Part shown: piece after piece, positions 36,701 through 44,711 of the stretch
How the letters are laid out: every line of letters starts with the position of its first letter
Numbering within the stretch: position 1 is the first letter of the stretch
Program-made: the position numbers and the translations under genes
The notes under the pieces: generated by a model
Seen by the model: only the letters and a program-made list of their open reading frames with translations
What the model was told of the DNA's origin: nothing
Database searches by the model: none
Assembly: GCA_035536235.1 (NCBI GenBank)
Contig: DATLOQ010000004.1
Coordinates: 1 to 64,000, forward strand
Direction of reading: 5' to 3'
DNA from: DATLNF01 sp035536235
Lineage (GTDB): Bacteria > Actinomycetota > Actinomycetes > BP-191
Length of the DNA: 64,000 nucleotides

Positions 36701-36989
36701 TGCCGCCCGCGAGGGTGGCCTCAGCGCCGACCCGCCGCCCGTCGAGCTCGGGGGGGCGGAGCTCGTCCAGCTCCGCCACGAGGTGAAGGCCAGCGGTCTG
36801 CCGAAGGTGCAGGGCCAGGCGCCGCTCGATGCCGCTGACCCGTGGGCCGACGCGCTGGTAGCCCGTGTCGTCGCCGCATTGCGCGCGGAGGAGTTCGCCG
36901 CGCGGCCCGGGGCCCAGTGCGGCAACTGCGCCCTGAGGGCGAGCTGCCCGGCGCATGACGAAGGTCGACAGGTGCTGCCATGGGCATGA
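33720..36989 (+). CDS. adnA: AdnA: UvrD-like helicase-nuclease subunit
   Basis: 1089 residues from a GTG (ATG at 33750 is an alternative). SF1 motor: Walker A AGPGTGKTT at 51-59, Walker B DEYQD at 258-262, GDPDQSIYAFRG, and the late helicase motifs LTAHRSKGLEW and VACTRAK. The C-terminal RecB-like nuclease has Asp970 and Lys972 in VVDLKTGK. Cys846, Cys1067, Cys1070 and Cys1076 form a probable 4Fe-4S clamp. AdnAB is the heterodimeric actinobacterial resection machine. Its stop overlaps the adnB start. Confidence 0.93.
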   Translation: MSEAGGLLRGMARQVRYLLDTTPPPAIQVPTLDEEQRAVVEHRGGPLLVLAGPGTGKTTTLVEAVVDRVERDGVDPDRLLVLTFSRKAADELRERISGRLARTVATPSAYTFHSWCYAIVRAYDVAPGADPPRLLSGAERDVRVHELLVGNAEGAGQTRWPEELAPALRLRGFAREVADLLDRARERGLDGASLRQLGDEAARPGWVSAGSFLDEYLQVLDSAGELDYAGLVHRAVALLHDPSVGAEVAGRYAAVFVDEYQDTDPAQKSLLQRLAGSGRELVVVGDPDQSIYAFRGADVRNILDFPAEFPGADGQPARTIALRRSRRAGTALLAASRAIAERIPVTGALAGQILTEHRRLLAVVPDGPPPEVRLYPTVAEEVTGIADLLRRAHLEDGLPWSEMAVLVRSGVRSIPVLRRAFATAGVPVAVAADEVALARDPTVAPLLAALDVSVRGWSALADPDDAIALLQSPLGRAVPSALRALGRRLRALDRAAGIELPRPSADAIRDALADPRDLVTVEDWIAEPVRRLHSLLASAIERAAAGASPEEVLWLLWERSGWGRRLAAESARGGDSAHAADRDLNAALALFGAASRLEDRRPHAGVGALLDEISAQQIPAGPLEERPGVADAVRLLTAHRSKGLEWSLVVVAGVQDGWWPDLRRRGSLLEPDRVGVLRTGAGHSDGARLSGVTTTKELLADERRLFYVACTRAKHRLVATAVASLDDSGERPSRFLDELGLRDITDESSTPVVQHGGTELLAVHSLVARLRRCLQDPTADAGLRQSAAVTLARLADAQDVGEPLVPSADPGQWWGLVDVTPGVGPVRDPGQPVRLSGSGVASFERCPLQWFLEREVHARGASSAAQGFGTVVHALAQAVGDGTLAADPDVLVTALDAVWDRLGFEAPWQAERDRREARAVMARFLRWHEGNARELIGTEVEFRVVVGDAVLGGSADRVERDGDGHLHVVDLKTGKSTPAQKEMGAEPQLGIYQLAAREGGLSADPPPVELGGAELVQLRHEVKASGLPKVQGQAPLDAADPWADALVARVVAALRAEEFAARPGAQCGNCALRASCPAHDEGRQVLPWA

Positions 36990-39900
36990 CGCCAGTGGCA
37001 CCCGAGGCCTCCGGGCACTACCTCAGAGCGCTTCTCGGCGTGCCTCTCACCGACGAGCAGGTCGCCGTAGCCACTCACCCGTTGGCCCCGCAGCTCGTCG
37101 TCGCCGGCGCCGGCTCGGGCAAGACGGCGGTGATGGCGGCCCGAGTGGTGCACCTGGTGGCGCACCACGGCATCGAGCCGTCGCGGATCCTCGGTCTCAC
37201 CTTCACCAACAAGGCAGCCAATGAGCTGTCGGAGCGCGTACGCCGATCGCTGCGCGCGGTGAGCACAGCCGGGAGCACAGCCGGGAGCACGGTCGATGAT
37301 GACCTGCCGACGGTGTCGACGTACCACGCCTACGCCGGCACTGTCGTCCGCGACCACGCCCTGCGGATCGGGCGGGAGCCGGCGCTGCAGCTGCTCACCG
37401 AGGCGACGCAGTGGCAGCTTGCGGTGCGCGCGGTGCGGCGCGCGAAGGGACCCTTCGACCACTTGACGTGGACCCCGTCCACGGTGGCACAGCGCGTCCT
37501 CTCACTCGACAGCGAGCTCGCTGAACATTTCGTCCCCGTGGCGCAGGTGCGGGAGTACGACGCGCGGTTGATCGCTGACGTAGCCGCCGCCGTCAAGCCG
37601 GTCGCCGCCGTCACCGAATGCGCCCAGGCGGCCAGGGAGCGGGAGGAGCTGCTCACCCTCGTCGAGGCCTACCGCGCCCTGAAGGTCGAGCTCGACCTCG
37701 TCGACTTCGGGGACCAGGTCGCGCTGGCGGCCGAGATCGCCGCCGCCGCCGAGGTCGCCGCGATCGAACGGGAGCGCTTCGCGGTCGTCGTGCTCGACGA
37801 GTACCAGGACACCGGCGTGGCGCAGCGGCTGATGCTGCAGCGCCTCTTCGGCCAGGACCACCCGGTCACGGCCGTGGGGGACCCCAACCAGGCGATCTAC
37901 GGGTGGCGCGGCGCGTCGGTGGGCAACCTGCTCAACTTCTTCGACCACTTCTCCGCCGGCGGAGGAGCGCAGGCACTCATGACGTCCTTCCGCTGCGGCG
38001 GTCGCATTCTGGATCTGGCCAACGCCGCTGCGGCGCCGCTCCGGGCCTCCGCGCAGGCGCGCGGGCGGTCGTGGCTCGACGTACGGCCGCTGTCGAGTAC
38101 GCCGGATCGCACCACCGCCGGCGAGGTGGTCGTCGCTGCGCATGCTGACGCGATGGCCGAGGCGCGCTGGGTGACCGAGCAGGTGCAGCTGGCGCACGGC
38201 GCGGGCACGCCGTGGGGAGAGATCGCATTGCTGTGCCGGCGTCGTAGCGACTTCGCGCTGCTGCATCGCACCATGGTGGATGCCGATGTGCCGGCCGAGG
38301 TCGTGGGCCTCGGCGGCCTGCTGCAGATGCCCGAGGTCGCCGACGTCGTGGCGATCCTGCGGGTGCTGGCTGACCCGGTAGCCAACCCCTCCGTCGTCCG
38401 GCTGCTCACCGGGCCGCGCTGGCGGATTGGCCCTCGTGACCTGGCCGCGCTCGGTCACCGGGCGCACCGGCTGACCCTGGTGGAGGCGCACGACGACGAC
38501 GCCGTCGAGCAGGCAGCCGAGCGACCGTCGTCGAACCCGCTGGTTCGCGCAACGCAGTCGGTCGATCCCGTCGACGTCGTCTCGCTGATGGACGCCGTCG
38601 AGAGCCCGGGCCCGCCCGTGCTCTACTCGCCCGAGGCGCGCGAGCGGTTGGAGGGATTCCGGGACGAGATCCGCGGGCTGCGGCACCTGGTGAGTCAGCC
38701 GATCGTCGAAGTCGTCGCGACAGTGCTGCGTCGTACCGGGCTGGCAGTGGAGATCGAGAGCGACAGCGCCGCTCTGGCTGCGGCGAGGGCGGCCAACCTG
38801 GCGACATTCCTCGACCACGCTGCGCATTTCACCGGGCTCGACGGGGAGAGCGACCTGCGGTCGTTCCTGAGCTACCTCGACGCCGCAGCGGACGAGGAAG
38901 ACGGCCTCGACGTCGGCGGGGTGTCCTCGGCAGACACGGTCAAGCTGATGACGGTGCACAAGGCCAAGGGCCTCGAGTGGGACGTGGTGGTGCTGCCGGG
39001 CATGTCGGTCGGCGTGTTCCCTTCGGCAAAGGGCCGGTCTCGGTGGACCAAGGCGGCGCATGTGCTGCCCTACTCGCTGCGTGGCGACGCCGCCGACCTG
39101 CCCGGTGACCCCGCACTGACGAGTGCCGGCCTCAAGGCATTCGCTGGTGACTGCCGCACCGATGACACGGACGAGGAGCGTCGGCTCCTCTACGTCGCCA
39201 TCACCCGGGCCCGCCATCGGCTCGTGGCCAGTGGGTCGTGGTGGAGTGGCACCCGCGCCACGCCGCAGGGCCCATCGGACTTCCTCTCCGAGCTCCACGC
39301 GCATCGTTATGCGCAGGCCGATGTCTGGCTCACTGAGGAGGACGCCCCGCCGGAGAATCCCCTGCTCGCGTCAGCGCGTGAGGATGTGGCCTGGCCGCGG
39401 CCGTACGACGTGGAGGTGGTCGCCCGGCGGCGCGCTGCCGCGGCCGCGGTGACTGCCGCTCGCGGGGTGTCGGCCCATGATCCTGAGCAGCCACGAGTGC
39501 CAGAAGGCCGTGAGGATGCTCAGAATCACGGGAGAGCCGCGGGCGGCGGGGCGGGGCCGGCCGCCGCCGAGCGCTGGACCGAGGAGTCGGCCATGCTGCT
39601 GGCCGAGCTGCGCAGCCAGCGCGCGCTCGACCGCGTCGTACCGCTGCCGCGAAGACTGACGGCCTCGCAGGTCGTCGCGTTGGGGCACGACCCCAGCGAG
39701 CTTGCCCGGATGCTGGCCCGGCCGATGCCGGCCGCCCCGGTGCGCCAGGCCCGACGGGGCACCCGGTTCCACGCCTGGGTCGAGGCGCTCTTCGGTGACC
39801 GGGCGTTGCTCGAGCCCGATGACCTGCCCGGCGCCGGTGATGAAGACCTGGTCGACGACGAGCTCGCGGCGCTGCAAGGGCAGTTCTTGGCGAGCGAGTG

Positions 39901-40246
39901 GGGCAGCCGTCGTCCCCATGCGGTTGAGGCGCCGTTCGAGCTCGTCCTCGGCGGGCGGCTGGTCCGCGGCCGCATCGACGCGGTCTATCGCACCGACGCC
40001 GGCTTCGACGTCATCGACTACAAGACCGGCGCCGTGCCGGCCGACTTCTCCGCAGCCGCCTTGCAGCTCTCCGTCTACCGCCTGGCGTGGGCTGGTCTGG
40101 CCGGTGTCGATCCCGCCACCGTGACGGCGGGCTTCTTGTACGTGCGGCTGGGTGAGCTCCGTCGTCCTGACGAGCTGCTCAGCGCCGAGCAGCTCGGCGC
40201 ACTGCTCGGCAGCGTCCCCCCGGCCGGTCAGGTGTCGCTGTTCTGA
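36980..40246 (+). CDS. adnB: AdnB: UvrD-like helicase-nuclease subunit
   Basis: 1088 residues from the ATG at 36980 (the ATG at 36986 would give a classical ATGA overlap and is equally credible). Walker A AGAGSGKT at 42-49, Walker B DEYQD at 273-277, YGWRG and MTVHKAKGLEW are all intact, so this motor should be active. The C-terminal nuclease has Asp1013 and Lys1015 in VIDYKTG. No four-cysteine cluster is seen, in contrast to AdnA. It forms a heterodimer with AdnA, unwinding and degrading broken ends for recombination. Confidence 0.93.
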   Translation: MGMTPVAPEASGHYLRALLGVPLTDEQVAVATHPLAPQLVVAGAGSGKTAVMAARVVHLVAHHGIEPSRILGLTFTNKAANELSERVRRSLRAVSTAGSTAGSTVDDDLPTVSTYHAYAGTVVRDHALRIGREPALQLLTEATQWQLAVRAVRRAKGPFDHLTWTPSTVAQRVLSLDSELAEHFVPVAQVREYDARLIADVAAAVKPVAAVTECAQAAREREELLTLVEAYRALKVELDLVDFGDQVALAAEIAAAAEVAAIERERFAVVVLDEYQDTGVAQRLMLQRLFGQDHPVTAVGDPNQAIYGWRGASVGNLLNFFDHFSAGGGAQALMTSFRCGGRILDLANAAAAPLRASAQARGRSWLDVRPLSSTPDRTTAGEVVVAAHADAMAEARWVTEQVQLAHGAGTPWGEIALLCRRRSDFALLHRTMVDADVPAEVVGLGGLLQMPEVADVVAILRVLADPVANPSVVRLLTGPRWRIGPRDLAALGHRAHRLTLVEAHDDDAVEQAAERPSSNPLVRATQSVDPVDVVSLMDAVESPGPPVLYSPEARERLEGFRDEIRGLRHLVSQPIVEVVATVLRRTGLAVEIESDSAALAAARAANLATFLDHAAHFTGLDGESDLRSFLSYLDAAADEEDGLDVGGVSSADTVKLMTVHKAKGLEWDVVVLPGMSVGVFPSAKGRSRWTKAAHVLPYSLRGDAADLPGDPALTSAGLKAFAGDCRTDDTDEERRLLYVAITRARHRLVASGSWWSGTRATPQGPSDFLSELHAHRYAQADVWLTEEDAPPENPLLASAREDVAWPRPYDVEVVARRRAAAAAVTAARGVSAHDPEQPRVPEGREDAQNHGRAAGGGAGPAAAERWTEESAMLLAELRSQRALDRVVPLPRRLTASQVVALGHDPSELARMLARPMPAAPVRQARRGTRFHAWVEALFGDRALLEPDDLPGAGDEDLVDDELAALQGQFLASEWGSRRPHAVEAPFELVLGGRLVRGRIDAVYRTDAGFDVIDYKTGAVPADFSAAALQLSVYRLAWAGLAGVDPATVTAGFLYVRLGELRRPDELLSAEQLGALLGSVPPAGQVSLF

Positions 40247-40267
40247 CAGAAGCTGAGCCTCGCTGTC

Positions 40268-41176
40268 CTAGCGACTGCTGGTGAAGATGTCACCGGACCG
40301 GCCGAAGTACAGCCGTGTCCCGTGCCAGGACAGCGACGGACGAGTCTCGGGGCCTGGGCTGTTGACCGCCGGGCCGAGGTTCACCGGTGCCGACCAGGTG
40401 TCGAAGACCGAGCTGCGGGTGGACGACCAGATGTCGAAGGCGCCCCGTCCGCCCGATCGAGTCGAGGCGAACACGACCTCCAGCCCGTCCTTTCGCACGT
40501 TGGGCATCACGTCGTCGGTGGAGGAGTTGAGTGCTGCCACGGGCTCACCGGGCCCGAAGCTGCCGTCAGCGAGTCGGCGGCTCACGTAGATGTCCTGGGT
40601 GGAGGCGCCGAGCGGTCCCCCGGTCGAGTAGAAGAGCTGCGTGCCGGCGTCGGTATCGACAAGGGACGGCCCGAACTCCGTGCCGGGTCCGTTAGGACCG
40701 CCGTTCGACTGGCACCCGAGGTTGCGTGGCGCCGCCCAATCGCCGGTGGCCGGGCTCCGCCGCGTGAGGTAGATGTCACCGCCACCGCAGGCAGCCGTGC
40801 CGTACGCGTCGGTGCCGCTCCGGTTGGACACGAACAGCAGTCCGTGGCCGCGTAGCGGCGTAGGACAGAAGTCGTTGGCGTCGGTGTTGACCGGCGCGGG
40901 CAACATCTGGGGAGCAGCGAACTGCCCGTCGTCACCGCGAGCCGCCACCCAGATGTCTTGATCCCCGCCGGGGCCGCGCGTCGACATGAGATAGAGGCTC
41001 TGCCCATCGGGTGACTCGATCGGGCACCCGTCAGCCGCCGAGCTGTTCACACCTGTCACCGCGGTGGCCACCGTCCAGTCGCCGTACTGCTTGGCGTCCG
41101 CCCCGGTCGTCGCGCCGATCGACGCCAGTACGCCGATCGCCACACAGCTGACAGCTCGCCGCATGCCTCGTCGCAT
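40268..41176 (-). CDS. Secreted beta-propeller-like protein (PD40/TolB-type repeats)
   Basis: 302 residues from the ATG at 41176; an upstream ATG at 41230 is possible. A signal peptide with basic start and AlaAspAla-Lys cleavage is at the N-terminus. At least five repeats of the PD40 type follow, each with a D-G-x-x-L-x-F/V-x-S-x-R-G-G-x-x-D-I-W core. The protein has several Cys, possibly disulfides. Such propellers occur in exported sensors and TolB-like proteins. Function unknown. It is downstream of, but convergent with, adnB. Confidence 0.8.
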   Translation of the reverse strand: MRRGMRRAVSCVAIGVLASIGATTGADAKQYGDWTVATAVTGVNSSAADGCPIESPDGQSLYLMSTRGPGGDQDIWVAARGDDGQFAAPQMLPAPVNTDANDFCPTPLRGHGLLFVSNRSGTDAYGTAACGGGDIYLTRRSPATGDWAAPRNLGCQSNGGPNGPGTEFGPSLVDTDAGTQLFYSTGGPLGASTQDIYVSRRLADGSFGPGEPVAALNSSTDDVMPNVRKDGLEVVFASTRSGGRGAFDIWSSTRSSVFDTWSAPVNLGPAVNSPGPETRPSLSWHGTRLYFGRSGDIFTSSR

Positions 41177-41254
41177 GACAGCCCCCCAAGTCTCGTCGTC
41201 GTGAGCCCGCTCATGCGGGCTACCGAACATCGACGGCGTCGATGTCCTCTTGCC

Positions 41255-42253
41255 TCAGCTGCCCGTGTTGGGAGCCAGGATCCACACAGCGGGTGTCCAT
41301 GCGCCGCCGCAGGTGTTCTGCTTCACCGTGCCGCGAAATGCTCGGGTGCCAGGCTTGTTCCACTCCACAGTGCCCAGGACGTACCGGTCACCCACGCTGC
41401 ACCGGTTAGAACGAGCTGAGCTGGTCAGCGTGAGGTCCGCGCCGCTCACTGACCACTGGCCGGTGTCGATCGGGTCAGCCGATTCATCCGCGATGAAGTA
41501 GGTGCCGTCGCGATCCATCTCGAGCACATGCCCGCCGCCTTCGGCCAGCCAGAGGCCGAGAAGGGTGGTCTTGTCAGACAGCGGCTGCCAGCCTGTGTCC
41601 TTCGAGAAAACCAGCTCCGCCATGCCCCTGGAGGTCGGCAGCAGCCTGTTGAGGCCGCCTCGTTGGGACGGGAGCGGCGAGCATGCGCCGGGGATCGTGT
41701 CGGATTGGATGAACTGCAGCTCACCTGGTTCCGACAGCGAGACGCGCATCGCAGTCTCCGTGCCGACGCATCCGGTCTGCTTGTCGCCAGTAGTCGTCAC
41801 GGTGATCAGGTCACCGTCTATCGCGTAGGTGCCGGTCGTAACAGGATCAGAGAACAGCGTTCCATGTTCGTCGAACCGCACGTCGCCCTTCGCGTCGAAC
41901 TTCACCGTGGTCTCGCCGTTGTCCAGGCGCCAGATTCCGCTGATGAGCGCAATGGTCGGGGCGCTGCCGCTAGGTGGAGCCGCGACGGCGTTGCTAGGGC
42001 TCGCTCCCGGGCCGGCGAGCCGCGTCGTGTCGGGATCATCGCCCAGTGCCAGGGAGGCGGTGATGCCCACCGCACCGAGAACCACGGCCGCCGCGGCCGC
42101 CGCCGCAACGGCGCGACGGCGATCGCGACGGCTCGCGCTGTCGATGCGCTGATGGAGCTCGGTACGCGCCTCGTACAGGTGTGATTCGGTCACGACTACC
42201 CCTCCCCTTACTGCCGCGACGTCCCGTGCGAGCCGCTCTTCGATGCTGCTCAT
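41255..42253 (-). CDS. Single-pass membrane protein coupled to ECF sigma, probable anti-sigma/sensor
   Basis: 332 residues. A cytoplasmic segment of about 47 residues leads into one transmembrane helix (about 48-70). An extracytoplasmic domain of about 250 residues follows, with repeated G-I-W-R-L-x-x-G-E-T and G-x-W-S-V-S-G-x-x-L-T-L motifs and several Cys. The start overlaps the sigma stop (ATGA at 42250-42253), the usual arrangement for sigma and its regulator. No canonical HxxxCxxC zinc anti-sigma motif is present in the short cytoplasmic part. Its anti-sigma function is inferred from coupling only. Confidence 0.7.
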   Translation of the reverse strand: MSSIEERLARDVAAVRGGVVVTESHLYEARTELHQRIDSASRRDRRRAVAAAAAAAVVLGAVGITASLALGDDPDTTRLAGPGASPSNAVAAPPSGSAPTIALISGIWRLDNGETTVKFDAKGDVRFDEHGTLFSDPVTTGTYAIDGDLITVTTTGDKQTGCVGTETAMRVSLSEPGELQFIQSDTIPGACSPLPSQRGGLNRLLPTSRGMAELVFSKDTGWQPLSDKTTLLGLWLAEGGGHVLEMDRDGTYFIADESADPIDTGQWSVSGADLTLTSSARSNRCSVGDRYVLGTVEWNKPGTRAFRGTVKQNTCGGAWTPAVWILAPNTGS

Positions 42254-42825
42254 CGGGCCACCTCGATCCGCTGTTGTAGGGCCCGCAACCCGCGAGAGGT
42301 GTGGGCCTTGACTGACCCCGTGCTGATCTGCAGCTGATCCGCTGTTTCCGCGACCGACAGCTCGAGGACGAACCGGCACGCGAGGACCTCGCGCTGGCGT
42401 CGGGCTAGCGTCCGCATGGCCGCCACGAGTGATCCGACCTGGTCGCGGCCGACCGTCGTGTCCTCGGCGCTCTCGTGGTGCTCGCGAACCAACATGAGCG
42501 GTCGGACGGCTCGTTGAGTGGCCTGTCGCCGCACCCAAGACCGGCTGCGGTTGAGCACAGCACTGCGCAGGTAGGCCTCCGCCGCGGCTGGGTCGCGCAG
42601 CGACCGCCAGTTTCGATGGAGAGCAACGAAGGCCTCTTGGACCGCGTCCTCTGCAGCCTCGCGGTTACCCAGTACGACGACAGCGAGCTGAAGGAGCGGG
42701 GTGTAGTGCCGGCGGAAGAGCGTTTCGAGGAGCTCGGGGCGTGTGGGCGATGTCGCGGCACCGCGTCTGTCGACGACCCGTCGTTCCTGCATCGACAGGA
42801 TCTCCTCCGCCGCGGCGTGCGTCAT
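42250..42825 (-). CDS. ECF RNA polymerase sigma factor, SigE-type
   Basis: 191 residues from the ATG at 42825. Sigma region 2 is recognisable as LFRRHYTPLLQLAVVVLGNREAAEDAVQEAFVALH with the following WRSLRDPAAAEAYLR. Region 4 carries LSVAETADQLQISTGSVKAHTSRGLRAL, the -35 reader. This matches the actinobacterial SigE-type family (sigma-70, no region 3). It is coupled to a membrane partner. A second, distinct ECF module lies 3.4 kb away at 46268. Confidence 0.9.
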   Translation of the reverse strand: MTHAAAEEILSMQERRVVDRRGAATSPTRPELLETLFRRHYTPLLQLAVVVLGNREAAEDAVQEAFVALHRNWRSLRDPAAAEAYLRSAVLNRSRSWVRRQATQRAVRPLMLVREHHESAEDTTVGRDQVGSLVAAMRTLARRQREVLACRFVLELSVAETADQLQISTGSVKAHTSRGLRALQQRIEVAR

Positions 42826-42961
42826 GCCCAAGAGTCGCGCGACCCCCCGCTCAGGTTGACACGGCCCCGCCGCGATTTTCCGGACGTCTCCGCCCGTCCT
42901 CCGTCGGCGTGCTAGCGCGGCTCGAGCGCGCCGGTGACGTGCCCTGCCTCCGAGAGTGACA

Positions 42962-43741
42962 TCACGGCTCGTCGATGTCGACGGCGAGCGCGCAGTGGTC
43001 GGACATCGCAAGCGCGAGTGACTGCACGCCGGTTACCGGCGGCAGGTCGCCGTCGGCGAGGATCCAGTCGAACTGCACGGACGGGTTGTGCGTCGGATAG
43101 GTCTTCGCGTCAGCCAGCGACCGCCACCCTGAGACGAGCTTCGGGAACCCGCCGAACATGTTGAGATCTCCCGCGAGGATGTACGGCGGAGGCAGCAGCC
43201 GGCGCATCTCCCGGACGACGGTGCGCAGCTGCCGGGCGTTGACGACGGGCACGAAGGACAGGTGGGTGGTGGCGATCGTCATCTGACCTAGCGGCGACTC
43301 GACCACCGCGCACAGCGCCACTCGCGGCTCGTCCTGCATCCAGATGACCCTCTTGGTACCCGGAATCATGATCGGCGACTTGAGCTTGGCGGCCGGGAGC
43401 CGGATCACCTCCCAGCGCGTCACCGGCCACCGGGAGACCAGGCCGACGCCGTAGCCCGCCTCGCCGGTGCCGAGCAGGTAGTCGCCCTCTACGGCTGCGC
43501 GCCAGGTGAAGCCGGGCGTGCCGATGAGCGCCGGCTCGAAGCGCCAGTGCTCGGCGCCGTTCGCCTCGGCGATCTCCTTGGTCAGGTCGAATCCGTCGGA
43601 GCGGGTCTGGTCGCGGTCGACCTCCTGCAGGCCGAGCACGTCGGCGTCGATGCTGGCGCAGGCCGAGCGCAGGCGCTCGAGGTCGACGAGACCGTCGGAT
43701 AGCGAGCGGCCGTGGAGAAGGTTGAACGTCGCGATGCGCAC
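42962..43741 (-). CDS. Endonuclease/exonuclease/phosphatase (EEP) family enzyme
   Basis: 259 residues from a GTG. EEP landmarks: RIATFNLLHGRS at the start, LGLQEVDRDQTRS (catalytic Glu), ILAGDLNMF, and a final MSDHCALAVDI. The fold covers DNase I-like nucleases and inositol, sphingomyelin and nucleotide phosphatases, so the substrate is open. No signal peptide, so it acts in the cytoplasm. It is not in an obvious operon with its neighbours. Confidence 0.85.
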   Translation of the reverse strand: MRIATFNLLHGRSLSDGLVDLERLRSACASIDADVLGLQEVDRDQTRSDGFDLTKEIAEANGAEHWRFEPALIGTPGFTWRAAVEGDYLLGTGEAGYGVGLVSRWPVTRWEVIRLPAAKLKSPIMIPGTKRVIWMQDEPRVALCAVVESPLGQMTIATTHLSFVPVVNARQLRTVVREMRRLLPPPYILAGDLNMFGGFPKLVSGWRSLADAKTYPTHNPSVQFDWILADGDLPPVTGVQSLALAMSDHCALAVDIDEP

Positions 43742-43776
43742 GACTGCTCAGGCTAGTACCCCGCCGCCCATGGTTC

Positions 43777-44547
43777 TCATCCGACGATGATGCGTACTTC
43801 GAAGAGCGTGCTCGGCGCGCCGCACGGCGGCTCCGCGTCCCGGCACTTCGGGTCGCCGCTCGAGCGGACCACCGTCGTACCCGAGGAGACCGGCTCGATC
43901 TCCCACTCGCTGAAGCCAGGGTCACGGACGAACTGCCGCTGGTTCAGACGGATGGATGCGCCTTCGAGCGTCGGCTGGCTCCAGTTGTAGAAGCTCCCGC
44001 CGAGCCGCAGGACAGCGTCCGACGTCGCGCGGCTGATCTCGAACGTCTTGCCGTTGTCTTCCTCGGTAATGAGCAGCGGCGCCTGCGCCTTCCTCGGCGA
44101 CGGGGTCGGCGCGGTCGTTGAGGTGGCCCGGGGCGCGGGCGAGCGGCTGGGGTCTGGCGGCCTAGGGCTGGACGACTGGGCGCTGGCCGGGCTGGCGCTA
44201 GCGGGTGGCGGCGTTGGGGGTTGCCGCGCCGAGGCCGGTGATGAAGACGTCGTACGTGGCGCAGTGGTGGCAGCGGGTGCCGTGCCGTCGGTCGGTGAGA
44301 CCGTGAAAGCGGCGGAGCCCGCCGGGGCCGGGCGGCTCGTCGGGAAGATGCTGGCCGCGATCTCCGGGTGGTCGCGGAAGAACTCCTGGCAGCGCCGGGC
44401 GTCCTCGCCGTCGGGGCCGGGATACTCCGTCCAGCCCGCTCGGCACTCCTCGGGCACCTGCGCGGCCAGCGACTGGGTGGAGTCTCCGTCGCCACAGCCG
44501 ACGACGAGGGCGAGTCCGATCACTACCACGAGCAGGCCGTGCTTCAT
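43777..44547 (-). CDS. Lipoprotein with Ser/Pro/Thr-rich linker
   Basis: 256 residues from the ATG at 44547. A lipobox L-A-L-V-V-G-C puts the lipidated Cys at residue 18. A short Cys-containing domain follows (EECRAGW, ARRCQEFF), then about 80 residues of Ser/Pro/Thr/Ala linker. A final beta domain with one Cys pair follows (CRDAEPPC). It is membrane-anchored on the outer face, a possible wall-spanning sensor or chaperone. The next gene upstream in the same orientation belongs to the 44712-46858 sigma module, 164 nt away. Confidence 0.75.
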   Translation of the reverse strand: MKHGLLVVVIGLALVVGCGDGDSTQSLAAQVPEECRAGWTEYPGPDGEDARRCQEFFRDHPEIAASIFPTSRPAPAGSAAFTVSPTDGTAPAATTAPRTTSSSPASARQPPTPPPASASPASAQSSSPRPPDPSRSPAPRATSTTAPTPSPRKAQAPLLITEEDNGKTFEISRATSDAVLRLGGSFYNWSQPTLEGASIRLNQRQFVRDPGFSEWEIEPVSSGTTVVRSSGDPKCRDAEPPCGAPSTLFEVRIIVG

Positions 44548-44711
44548 GGAATCCACGCTAGTACGACGTATCCGGGGGCGCTGCGGATCCGTCGACCGCG
44601 CAAGCCGGGCAACTTCGGTGAGCTCGTCCGCAACGCCGAGCAACAACACACCATTGATCGCCGGCCTGGACGCCGCCGCGCCGCTGCCGGGGGGCAGGCG
44701 GCGGCGGACTG

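Noticed and set aside
37502..39304. Long antisense frame opposite adnB
   Set aside because: Same cause: GC-rich third positions create open antisense frames; no recognisable motifs.
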